12,264 nucleotides of DNA from JBJXGC01 sp046154545 (GTDB lineage Bacteria > Chloroflexota > Dehalococcoidia > Tepidiformales > Tepidiformaceae): positions 1 through 12,264 of the forward strand of contig JBJXGC010000304.1 of assembly GCA_046154545.1 (NCBI GenBank), read 5' to 3'. Within the stretch, counting starts at the first letter, position 1, and the number at the start of each line of letters is the position of its first letter. A program made the position numbers and the translations under genes. Shown here in pieces: positions 6,283 to 12,264 of the stretch. Below the pieces are notes generated by a model that saw only the letters and a list, made by a program, of their open reading frames with translations, did not search any database and was not told the origin of the DNA.

Positions 6283-7554
6283 TCAGTCGGGGGAGATGGG
6301 GCGCCCGACTCCGACATAACGCACGGCGCGGGCTTCGATAGCCGCCCGGTCGAGTGCGTTTCGGGCGTCAAGGAGCACGGGCGCGATCGCGTGCCAGTCG
6401 AACGTGGCGTAGGCCGCGTGAAAGGCGTGGACGACCGCCACGTCGTAGCCGGCGAGCGGTTCCGCGGCGGGCGTAAAGCCGATCGAGCGGATGCCCTCTG
6501 CCGTGAGGAGCGGGTCGTGGCCGGACACTTTGGCGCCCCGCGCCTCGAACTCGCGCAGCAGGTCGGTCGCGTTCGTATGCGAGGTAACGGCGACGTTCGG
6601 CCGGAAGGTGAGTCCAAGGATGAGCACGCGCCGGCCCACAAGACCGCCAAGCAGCTTCGCCACCCGTTCGACCGCGTACCCGGGCATGGCGTCGTTCACC
6701 TCACGTCCGCGTGCCGAGAGGGAACTCGGGCCCTGCCCCTGGACGAGGAAGTGCGGGTAGACGGGGATGCAGTGACCCCCGACGCCAGTGCCGGGCGTAT
6801 GCAGGTGCGAGTAGGGCTGGCTGTTCGCCGCCTTCGTGACCTCGACGATGTCGATCCCATAGGCGTCGGCAACCTGCGCGAGTTCGTTGGCGAGGGCGAT
6901 GTTCAGGTCGCGGTAGGCGCCCTCGGCGAGCTTCGAGAGCTCGGCTGCTTCGGCGCTGGCCAGCTCGAAAACGTCTCCGCCAAACACTTCCCGGTAGAAG
7001 GCCGCGGCCCGCGGACCGCCCGCGGCATCAACCCCGCCGACGACCTTGGGGTACTTCGTCAGGTCCTCGATCACGCGGCCCATCAGCAGCCGCTCCGGGC
7101 TGAAGGCGACCGAGAAGTCCTTCCCGAGGCGCAAACCGCCGGATTCGAGCGCCGGTGCCAGGAGCGCGCGGGTCGTGCCGATGGGGAGGGTCGTGTCGAA
7201 GATGCAGAGCGTCCCGGCCCGCATGCCTTTGCCGACGGCTTCCGCCGCCCGCAGGAGCGGTGAAACGTCGGCCCGGTTGGCGGCATCGATATCGACGGCC
7301 ACACAAAAGAGCACGGTGTCGCAGGTTGCGACGGCCGCGGCCGTGTCGGTCGTAGCACGAAGCCGCCCGGCGCCGACCACCTCGGTCAGCAGTTGGCCCA
7401 GGCCCTGTTCGTCGGCGAGCGGGTTTTCGGCGCGGTTGATCTGCTCCACGAGGGGGCCGTTGATGTCACAACCGACGACCTGGTGGCCCTGGGCCGCGAT
7501 CTTCGTCGCCAGTGGGAGGCCGATGCGCCCGATACCCACGACTGCGACGTTCAC
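6283..7554 (-). CDS. UDP-glucose/GDP-mannose dehydrogenase family nucleotide-sugar dehydrogenase
   Basis: This is a 423-residue NAD-dependent dehydrogenase that oxidises the C6 hydroxyl of a nucleotide sugar to the uronic acid in two steps. It has an N-terminal Rossmann motif VVGIGRIGLP (5-14), FSPERLLMG (151-159), the central KLAEGAYRDLNIALANELA (208-226) and the catalytic cysteine in GTGVGGHCIP (C262). The C-terminal UDP-binding domain begins near VLILGLTFRPN (310-320). The pattern is closest to the UDP-N-acetyl-glucosamine/mannosamine 6-dehydrogenase branch. The C-terminal motif that is usually an Asp- or Glu-containing stretch with an Arg before SPA reads VAVTSHTNA here, so that arginine appears absent. 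The start is a GTG at 7554 overlapping the stop of the upstream oxidoreductase as GTGA, a sign of coupled translation. The pair probably makes an amino-sugar acid precursor for surface polysaccharide. Confidence 0.9.
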   Translation of the reverse strand: MNVAVVGIGRIGLPLATKIAAQGHQVVGCDINGPLVEQINRAENPLADEQGLGQLLTEVVGAGRLRATTDTAAAVATCDTVLFCVAVDIDAANRADVSPLLRAAEAVGKGMRAGTLCIFDTTLPIGTTRALLAPALESGGLRLGKDFSVAFSPERLLMGRVIEDLTKYPKVVGGVDAAGGPRAAAFYREVFGGDVFELASAEAAELSKLAEGAYRDLNIALANELAQVADAYGIDIVEVTKAANSQPYSHLHTPGTGVGGHCIPVYPHFLVQGQGPSSLSARGREVNDAMPGYAVERVAKLLGGLVGRRVLILGLTFRPNVAVTSHTNATDLLREFEARGAKVSGHDPLLTAEGIRSIGFTPAAEPLAGYDVAVVHAFHAAYATFDWHAIAPVLLDARNALDRAAIEARAVRYVGVGRPISPD

Positions 7555-8564
7555 GCGTCCGCTCCCACGCGGGTGAGCGTCACGGGCATGCCCTCTTCCC
7601 CGGAGCGAACGAGCGCCTCCGCGATCTCCAGGGCGGCGATACCGTCCTCGGCGCTGACGGGCGCCGGACCGCCGTCCCGGATGGCGTCGCGGAAGGCCTC
7701 CAGCTCAGCCCGCAGCGGCTCCCGGTTGGCGATCGGATAGCGGGTCATCGGTCCTTCGGTCACCGTCGCGTAGACGCCTTCGCGCGCCGTCGCCGCGTAG
7801 TTCTCGTAGAAGGCGAGCGACTGGGCGGCGTAGTCGGCGACGAACATCCCCTTCTCGCAGAGCACGCTCAGGGTGCGTTCTTTCATCGGCGTTAGCCAGT
7901 TGATCTCGAGCAGCCCCAGGGCGCCGCCGTGGAAGCGGACCATGCCCGCGAACAGGTCTTCGTTGTCCGTGTTGATGTGGCGGCGCACCTCCGCGTACAC
8001 CCGCTCGATATCGTCCGCCAGGAGGTAGCGCATGATGTCGATGTCGTGCGGGGCGAGGTCGTGGATGACGCCCACGTCGCGGATGCGGTGGGGAAACGGC
8101 CCGACCCGGCGAGCCCGCACCTGGATCACCCGCCCGCCCTGGCCGGCGGCGAGGCGCGCCTTCAGCTCCTGGATGGCCGGGTTGAAGCGCTCGATATGCC
8201 CCACGGTGAGGAGGACGCCACGGCTGCGCGCGGCCTTCGCCAGCCGCCGCCCGCCGTCGAGTGTCGCGGCGATCGGCTTCTCGACGAGCACATGCACGCC
8301 GGCCGCGATGACCGCCCCCGCCACCTCTTCATGCAAGCCGGTCGGCACCACGACGCAGACAAAATCCGGGTTGGTCTCGGCGAGGAGAGTGCCCACATCC
8401 GCGAACCCGGCGATCGGGCGCCCCCCTACAGCCTTCGCGACGCGTGCCGGGTCAGCATCGGCGACGCCGACGAGTTCCACGCCATCGAGGTCGGCGAGGA
8501 CGCGGGCGTGGTTCGCGCCCATAGAGCCAAGGCCGACAACGGCTGCGCGCAAGGGTGCTGTCAC
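7551..8564 (-). CDS. Gfo/Idh/MocA family oxidoreductase, probable UDP-amino-sugar 3-dehydrogenase
   Basis: This is a 337-residue NAD(P)-dependent oxidoreductase. It has an N-terminal Rossmann fold with VVGLGSMGANHARVL (9-23), VEKPIA with the family EKP motif (E95-P97) and VGHIERFNPA (121-130). The catalytic region IHDLAPHDIDIMRYL (167-181) has H173 and D174/D176 as candidate acid-base residues. This last stretch resembles GnnA/WbpB-type enzymes that oxidise C3 of UDP-GlcNAc or of its uronic acid so that a transaminase can act there. The 4-base overlap with the nucleotide-sugar dehydrogenase supports a joint role in UDP-amino-sugar synthesis, as WbpA and WbpB work together in some O-antigen pathways. 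The substrate is inferred. The start is the GTG at 8564, with a TACCCT box exactly six bases upstream and no Shine-Dalgarno. Confidence 0.9.
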   Translation of the reverse strand: MTAPLRAAVVGLGSMGANHARVLADLDGVELVGVADADPARVAKAVGGRPIAGFADVGTLLAETNPDFVCVVVPTGLHEEVAGAVIAAGVHVLVEKPIAATLDGGRRLAKAARSRGVLLTVGHIERFNPAIQELKARLAAGQGGRVIQVRARRVGPFPHRIRDVGVIHDLAPHDIDIMRYLLADDIERVYAEVRRHINTDNEDLFAGMVRFHGGALGLLEINWLTPMKERTLSVLCEKGMFVADYAAQSLAFYENYAATAREGVYATVTEGPMTRYPIANREPLRAELEAFRDAIRDGGPAPVSAEDGIAALEIAEALVRSGEEGMPVTLTRVGADA

Positions 8565-8570
8565 GCTTCG

Positions 8571-8576
8571 AGGGTA
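8571..8576 (-). promoter_or_regulatory. -10-like box for leaderless oxidoreductase transcript
   Basis: On the minus strand TACCCT is followed by six bases (CGAAGC) and the GTG start at 8564. The TAnnnT pattern and the spacing match the other leaderless starts, though the box itself is GC-rich and therefore weaker evidence. Confidence 0.35.
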
Positions 8577-8601
8577 CCTGAGGGTGGAGTCTAGGGGCTA
8601 C

Positions 8602-8615
8602 CGGCGCAAGCGCCG
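8602..8615. terminator. Short perfect hairpin between NUDIX and oxidoreductase genes
   Basis: CGGCGC-AA-GCGCCG is a perfect inverted repeat in the 66-base gap between the NUDIX stop and the oxidoreductase start. It lies 16 bases beyond the NUDIX stop. No T-run follows on the minus strand, so it is not a standard intrinsic terminator. It could slow polymerase or protect the 3' end of the NUDIX message. A chance palindrome in GC-rich DNA is possible. Confidence 0.3.
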
Positions 8616-8630
8616 TTCGTCGGCGGCTGG

Positions 8631-9092
8631 TCACCAGTCAGGACTCACCACCCGGTCGCCCAGGAACTCCAGGACGCGACGGCGCGTGCCGGGCGACGTA
8701 TCGCCGGGCAACGCCCGCGGGTCAAACCACCCGGCGGCGGCGATTTCTGACGGCTGCAAGGCGCCAATCGTCTCAGCTCGCGCAACGAACACCTCGACCG
8801 TGTCGCGTTTCCCCTCGAAGCGGTTCGCATAGGTCCCGAGTTTCCGTTTGATGGTCACCGCGTCGATACCGGCTTCTTCGAACAGCTCGCGGGTCAGTGC
8901 TCGTTCTGGGTCTTCGCCAGCCTCGATCCCACCGCCCGGCAGGTACCAACGGTCATCGGGGTACGTGTGTCTCACCAGGAGTACGTGGCCGTTCGGCCGT
9001 TCCACGATGGCTCTGACGCCAAACGTCACCGGTCTCGCGATGCGCCAGTAGAGGCGTTGAAAGCGTTGCCAGCTATCGGCCGTGAGATTCAC
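8631..9092 (-). CDS. NUDIX hydrolase
   Basis: This is a 153-residue NUDIX-fold pyrophosphohydrolase that cleaves nucleoside diphosphates linked to another group, using Mg or Mn held by the NUDIX glutamates. The complete NUDIX box spans residues 54-76: GGIEAGE, then seven residues, RELFEE (68-73) and AGI, with no key position missing. RWYLPGGG just before it is typical. The substrate cannot be read from the sequence. The start is the GTG at 9092, seven bases after the stop of the coiled-coil PD-(D/E)XK gene, which implies co-transcription and probably coupled translation because no ribosome binding site is visible. The frame is open further upstream to 9272, but that extension overlaps the preceding gene and is Arg/Ser-rich, like antisense frames in GC-rich DNA. 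Confidence 0.9.
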   Translation of the reverse strand: MNLTADSWQRFQRLYWRIARPVTFGVRAIVERPNGHVLLVRHTYPDDRWYLPGGGIEAGEDPERALTRELFEEAGIDAVTIKRKLGTYANRFEGKRDTVEVFVARAETIGALQPSEIAAAGWFDPRALPGDTSPGTRRRVLEFLGDRVVSPDW

Positions 9093-9099
9093 GCCGCCG

Positions 9100-9891
9100 T
9101 CACGCCGACTGCGTTCTCGGCATGCCATCAGGCGAGGCGAAACGGACGAGCACACCCTCTCGCTCAGCCATTGCGGCCGCGCGAGGCGTGATGGTCTCTC
9201 CGCCGACCGCCCCGAAGGCCCGGTAGCCCGCCTTTCGCAAGATCGCCGCCCGGGTGCTCGCCCGCTCGACATCCTCCAAATCTATCGTCAACGAAACTTC
9301 CAGCGCGAGGAGTGTTTCAGGGGCGCCCGCCTCCCGGGTGTCCCTTCCTCGGACGATTCCGTCCAACCAGTCGAGGTTGTTGAACTCGACTTCACTGATA
9401 GTGCCGGAATTCAGTGCGGACTTCACACGGTCGAGGCTCTCGGCAGCCACGACGCGCACGCCTTTAAGAATGAGGCCAAAGTAGGCGGATGCGCGATCGC
9501 GGAACCGGGCCTCGATCGCACGCCCGCCGAGGGCGTCCACGCGGATTGTGAGGACGCGGACGTTCGCGTTCGTCTGTCGAAGCCCGTCGGCAAGTTCTGC
9601 AAGCTTCTGTTCCGTGCGACCCTGGGCAGCGGCCAGCTCCTCGACTCGGGCTTCCGTTCGGGCCTGGGCTTCGATGAGTCGTGAGACAGCCTGGTCGGTA
9701 CGGTCCTGCGCCTCCGTCAGTCTATCGACGGCGGACCGCAGTTCCGCCATGCCCTCGCTGAGCGATTGAACTTCAAGCGGAAGACGCAGAAACTCGTCGC
9801 TGAGGATGCGGCGGCGCAGCTGGTCGCGCCAGTCCGGGTGCGCGTCCAAGAAGCGGACCAGGTCCTCGAAGTCGGACGGCTCGAATGCCAT
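9100..9891 (-). CDS. Coiled-coil protein with C-terminal PD-(D/E)XK nuclease-like domain
   Basis: This 263-residue protein resembles the DUF3782-like group of coiled-coil plus restriction-endonuclease-like proteins common in cyanobacteria, archaea and Chloroflexota; no function is established. Residues 1-40 are a small helical cap. Residues 41-112 form a long coiled coil with repeating Leu/Ala and Arg-Thr-Glu heptads (EAQDRTDQAV, EAQARTEARV, AAQGRTEQKL). The C-terminal domain has WLDGIVRGR (175-183, D177) and LLALEVSLTIDLEDVERA (194-211, E198), followed by RAAILRKAGYRAFGAVGGE (214-232). The usual Glu-x-Lys reads Glu-Val-Ser here. From memory, a Ser at this position recurs in related proteins. 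The ATG at 9891 has a TATACT box exactly six bases before it. The NUDIX gene follows after seven bases. Confidence 0.8.
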   Translation of the reverse strand: MAFEPSDFEDLVRFLDAHPDWRDQLRRRILSDEFLRLPLEVQSLSEGMAELRSAVDRLTEAQDRTDQAVSRLIEAQARTEARVEELAAAQGRTEQKLAELADGLRQTNANVRVLTIRVDALGGRAIEARFRDRASAYFGLILKGVRVVAAESLDRVKSALNSGTISEVEFNNLDWLDGIVRGRDTREAGAPETLLALEVSLTIDLEDVERASTRAAILRKAGYRAFGAVGGETITPRAAAMAEREGVLVRFASPDGMPRTQSA

Positions 9892-9897
9892 GCACTC

Positions 9898-9903
9898 AGT
9901 ATA
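9898..9903 (-). promoter_or_regulatory. Extended -10 promoter for leaderless coiled-coil nuclease-like gene
   Basis: The minus strand reads TTGA-TATACT-GAGTGC-ATG: a near-consensus -10 box with a TG extension and six bases before the start codon at 9891. It lies in a 29-base gap after the stop of the phosphatase-superfamily gene. The layout and sequence are almost the same as the Uma2 promoter. Confidence 0.65.
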
Positions 9904-9920
9904 TCAAGACGTGGAGGCCG

Positions 9921-11888
9921 CTAACGCCGCCCGTACAGCGCCTCTCGCAGATCCAAAGCGAGGTTCGTGCCGTCGAGGCGCAGGTGGCGGGGGTTGAACC
10001 CTTCCCCGTGGACCGACATCGCCAGTTCGTGGGCGCGGATATCGGCGGGGATGACGAAGCCCGCGAGGCCCTCAGCGTCCGTGGTGGCGCTGGCGACCCG
10101 CCCGTCGCGATGGTCGGTGACCAGGATATGCGCCCCGGCGACAGGAGGCTGGTCACCAGAGACGTCGGCGTCGTTGTCCGTCACCCAGGCGCGCGCGCTG
10201 CGCCCGTCGTGGGCCACTTCAATCTCGACGGCCAGGTCCCGGAGATAGATGAACGGCTCGGTCGTGACGGCCGCCATCCCGTCCCGCTCCGGGATGCGCG
10301 CTGGGTTCGCCTTCAGGGAGACGTCCTGGGTCGCCATGCCGTGGTCCGTCGTGACGATGAATAGGGTCGAGTCGAAGAGGCCACGCTCCTCCAGCGTCCG
10401 GAGCACGTGGCCGATGCGCACGTCGGTCTCGTCCAGGGCCTGGCGCGCCCCCTCGTGGTGTGGGCCGTAGTCGTGGGCGGCGGCGTCTGGCTGGCTGAAT
10501 TCGTGGAACACGAACTTCGGCGCGGGGTGCGAATCGTCGAGGAAGAGGAGGCGCGCCTGGGCGAGGCCGCGGTTATCGATCTCGCCCATCATCCGATGGC
10601 CCATCTCCCCCAGCTCTTCCTTCCAGCGCGGATGGATTTCGTGCTGGGTCTCGTGGGTCAGTTCGATGAGCCGCTCCTTCGAGCCGACTAGACGCCGTTC
10701 GAGGGTCGCATGGTCGGCGCCGCGGGTGCAGGGCTCGATGATCGAGGCCGTGAACGCGCCTCGCCGCCCGTCCCAGGCGCCGTAGACGCGGTGGAATGCC
10801 TCAAAGAGCGTCTCTACGCCGTCATTCAAGAACTTCGCCGTGTCGAACTGCTGGCCCTGGGGTGAGACCACCTCCCGCCGTTCGCGGAGGTAGTAGCTCG
10901 GGCTGACGATGTCGTGGTGGCCACTCCAGCAGCCCGTGCCGATGGCGTTGTGGCTCGGCCAGGTGATGCTGGGGAAGTTCGTGATGCTGCCGTGGGCGAG
11001 CATCACGCCCCGGTCGATGAGCCGCTTCAGGTTCGGGATCCCCGCCGCATCCTGCGCCAGCCGGTGAACCAGCTCGCTGTGCGACTGGCCGTCCAGGAGC
11101 ATCAGGTAGACGCGCTCGGGGGCTGTGCCGGCGTCGTCCACGACGGCGTCGATGACGTGCCCGTCCTGGCGCTTGAGGTAGACCCCGGGCTCTAGTCCCT
11201 GCTCCGAACCGGTGCGGCCCGTGATGTCCTTGCCATCGATGAAGGGGAATCCCATGAGGTGGGCGATCGTCGGCGCGATATCGACCTGGCGCGCCGGGGC
11301 GGTAACGCGCACGCCGCCCTGCTTCACCCCCGGCCCGCTGAAGATGAGCGGTGAGCGCGATTGCACGACATCGAGATTCCCATGCTGCCCGGGCTGCAGC
11401 CCGAAGGCGTAGCTCTCCGAATTCACCACCAGGTCCGGCGCGCTCGGGCAGTCGAAGAGCTGCGAGATGCGCTCGTAGGCGTAGGGGTAGGTAGTCCGGT
11501 CGTGGGGGATGTAGGCCTGCTGGATGTCAGCGGGGTCGCCGGCGGCGGCCAGCTCGTCGGCGATGGTCGCAAGGGCGGCCGGGTCTTGGCGCGCGATAGG
11601 GTTCTCGCCGATGACCTCGATGACGTGGTAGTCGTAGCCGCCCTCGTCCGCATACGTCCGCACCCAACGCACCATCCCCCGCCGCGCCCAGGCCTCGTAC
11701 GAGGTCGACCCACCGGCCGCGGTGCGCATGGTGGCCACGAAATCGGTCCATCCTCGCCCGTCCTCGCCCTCCAGCAGCTTGAAGATAGCGAGGTTCCCCG
11801 ACTCCTCCTGGTTGGGGTCGAGGCCCTGGCCCCCGGGCCGCTCGGGCCCGGCGTTGGCGAAAGTCGGTGGAGCGGTAGGCGCGGTCAC
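9921..11888 (-). CDS. Alkaline phosphatase/phosphodiesterase-superfamily protein with apparently permuted catalytic domain
   Basis: This 655-residue metalloenzyme resembles type I phosphodiesterases/nucleotide pyrophosphatases. The metal-site and nucleophile motifs of the superfamily are present but in an altered order. Metal aspartate D266 is in MLLDG. The likely nucleophile T309 is in FPSITWPSHN, followed by GTGCWSGHHDI. D468 and H472 are in PDAAAHDYGP, and D515-H516 in TTDHGM. The last metal histidine, normally C-terminal as HG before a Gly-Pro segment, is instead found at the N-terminus: PGQHGNLD (H169), then SPLIFSGPG (179-187) and VDIAPT (202-207). After DHGM come FIYLRDL (546-552) and, near 580-640, a beta-rich carboxypeptidase-regulatory-like domain (VAGAHILVTD, TTDAEGLAGF). 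No signal peptide is seen. The GTG at 11888 has GGAGGA nine bases upstream. The substrate is unknown; phosphomonoesters, diesters or sulfates are all possible. Confidence 0.85.
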   Translation of the reverse strand: MTAPTAPPTFANAGPERPGGQGLDPNQEESGNLAIFKLLEGEDGRGWTDFVATMRTAAGGSTSYEAWARRGMVRWVRTYADEGGYDYHVIEVIGENPIARQDPAALATIADELAAAGDPADIQQAYIPHDRTTYPYAYERISQLFDCPSAPDLVVNSESYAFGLQPGQHGNLDVVQSRSPLIFSGPGVKQGGVRVTAPARQVDIAPTIAHLMGFPFIDGKDITGRTGSEQGLEPGVYLKRQDGHVIDAVVDDAGTAPERVYLMLLDGQSHSELVHRLAQDAAGIPNLKRLIDRGVMLAHGSITNFPSITWPSHNAIGTGCWSGHHDIVSPSYYLRERREVVSPQGQQFDTAKFLNDGVETLFEAFHRVYGAWDGRRGAFTASIIEPCTRGADHATLERRLVGSKERLIELTHETQHEIHPRWKEELGEMGHRMMGEIDNRGLAQARLLFLDDSHPAPKFVFHEFSQPDAAAHDYGPHHEGARQALDETDVRIGHVLRTLEERGLFDSTLFIVTTDHGMATQDVSLKANPARIPERDGMAAVTTEPFIYLRDLAVEIEVAHDGRSARAWVTDNDADVSGDQPPVAGAHILVTDHRDGRVASATTDAEGLAGFVIPADIRAHELAMSVHGEGFNPRHLRLDGTNLALDLREALYGRR

Positions 11889-11918
11889 AGCGAAGCGTCC
11901 TCCGGAGAAGTCGCCGGG

Positions 11919-11924
11919 ATGGTA
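11919..11924 (-). promoter_or_regulatory. Possible -10 box of the phosphatase-superfamily gene
   Basis: On the minus strand TACCAT would start transcription near 11912 and leave a leader of about 24 bases that contains the GGAGGA ribosome binding site at 11898-11903. It lies in the 101-base divergent gap shared with the SDR gene. No -35 box is clear. Confidence 0.3.
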
Positions 11925-11962
11925 GCACGCTCCGTACGGTGCACGCGGGCGGCGCGGGCATG

Positions 11963-11968
11963 TACAGT
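11963..11968 (+). promoter_or_regulatory. Possible -10 box of the SDR gene
   Basis: TACAGT would start transcription about 15 bases before the ATG at 11990. The short leader holds GGAGGTG at 11979-11985, a strong ribosome binding site at good spacing, which fixes the SDR start. Confidence 0.35.
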
Positions 11969-11989
11969 GCCCCGCGTTGGAGGTGCACC

Positions 11990-12264
11990 ATGGCAGGACG
12001 GCTCGAAGGCAAGGTCATCATCGTCACGGGCGCAAGCCGCGGGCTCGGGCAGTACTGCGCCCTGGGCTATGCCAGCGAAGGGGCGATCGTCGCCGTCGCC
12101 GCTCGCACGGAGGAGGAGACGGACCCGCGCCTCCCCGGCACCATCCACCACACCGCGCGCCTGGTCGATGAAGCGGGCGGAGAGGGCTTCCCGGTCGCCT
12201 GCAACGTCGCCGACCCGGCCTCGATCCAGGCCATGGTCGAGGCCGTCCTCAGCCGCTACGGCCG
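11990..12264 (+). CDS. Short-chain dehydrogenase/reductase (SDR), HSDL2-like, 3' end outside window
   Basis: The first 91 residues of an SDR-family oxidoreductase are visible. The Rossmann cofactor motif TGASRGLG is followed by beta-2 ending VAVAART, which lacks an acidic residue at its end, so NADP(H) is plausible. CNVADPASI is the usual Asn/Asp-Val motif that contacts the adenine. The insertion TDPRLPGTIHHTARLVDEAGG resembles the pattern of HSDL2-like SDRs, which have LPGTI followed by an amphipathic helix and a Gly-Gly turn. The catalytic Ser-Tyr-Lys lies beyond the window, so activity cannot be judged. The start ATG has a strong GGAGGTG six bases upstream. It is divergently arranged with the phosphatase-superfamily gene. 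Confidence 0.9.
   Translation, partial: MAGRLEGKVIIVTGASRGLGQYCALGYASEGAIVAVAARTEEETDPRLPGTIHHTARLVDEAGGEGFPVACNVADPASIQAMVEAVLSRYG

Noticed and set aside
6391..7263. A 290-codon plus-strand open frame opposite the nucleotide-sugar dehydrogenase
   Set aside because: It is antisense to a clear enzyme gene, Arg/Val/Gly-rich, and has no family motif.
9093..9272. N-terminal extension of the NUDIX protein
   Set aside because: It overlaps the coiled-coil gene in another frame and is Arg/Ser-rich. The GTG at 9092 gives a normal NUDIX length.
1..12264. CRISPR arrays, tRNA or rRNA genes, insertion sequences, toxin-antitoxin pairs, defence islands
   Set aside because: Reading both strands, I saw no regularly spaced repeats, cloverleaf or rRNA-like sequence, transposase or typical defence effector. 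The nuclease-like genes belong to families common in chromosomes and have no partner genes here.

Overview
The window is a dense, GC-rich bacterial chromosome segment. It carries twelve complete protein genes and two that run off the ends. No tRNA, rRNA, CRISPR array, insertion sequence or phage gene is visible, and no gap between genes exceeds about 100 bases. The gene mix suggests a high-GC Chloroflexota or actinobacterium-like organism: a PPOX protein of the class often linked to F420, a Uma2-type nuclease, a coiled-coil PD-(D/E)XK protein, an HSDL2-like SDR and an oxalyl-CoA decarboxylase-like enzyme. Many starts have a -10 box only 6-7 bases upstream, so much of the transcription looks leaderless. 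The phylum is an inference.

Layout, left to right. From 1 to 1465 a minus-strand cluster encodes a metallo-beta-lactamase-fold hydrolase, a PPOX-fold flavoprotein and a small two-helix membrane protein that leaves the window. From 1563 to 2294 a divergent gene encodes a TauE/SafE-type anion transporter. From 2319 to 2651 there is a minus-strand helical protein of unknown function, divergent from a class V aminotransferase (2770-3948). The aminotransferase converges with a Uma2-family nuclease, leaving four bases between their stops. From 3953 to 11888 every gene is on the minus strand. In transcription order these are: a large alkaline phosphatase-superfamily protein, a coiled-coil PD-(D/E)XK protein followed 7 bases later by a NUDIX hydrolase, a short hairpin, a Gfo/Idh/MocA oxidoreductase overlapping a nucleotide-sugar dehydrogenase by 4 bases (GTGA), a thiamine-diphosphate lyase, and the Uma2 gene. 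A divergent SDR gene begins at 11990 and leaves the right edge.

How the genes fit together. The oxidoreductase/nucleotide-sugar dehydrogenase pair is the clearest functional unit. It looks like part of a route to an oxidised amino-sugar nucleotide for cell-surface glycans, but the aminotransferase and acetyltransferase such routes need are not here. The lyase and the class V aminotransferase are housekeeping-type enzymes of small 2-hydroxy/2-oxo acid metabolism, and their adjacency does not prove a shared pathway. The two PD-(D/E)XK genes each sit just behind another gene's stop (28 and 29 bases) and carry near-identical leaderless promoters, as independent inserted cassettes might.

The most notable points are the apparently circularly permuted catalytic domain in the 655-residue phosphatase-superfamily protein and the recurring -10 box/6-base/start-codon arrangement. 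I saw no defence island, toxin-antitoxin pair or other recognisable new multi-gene system.
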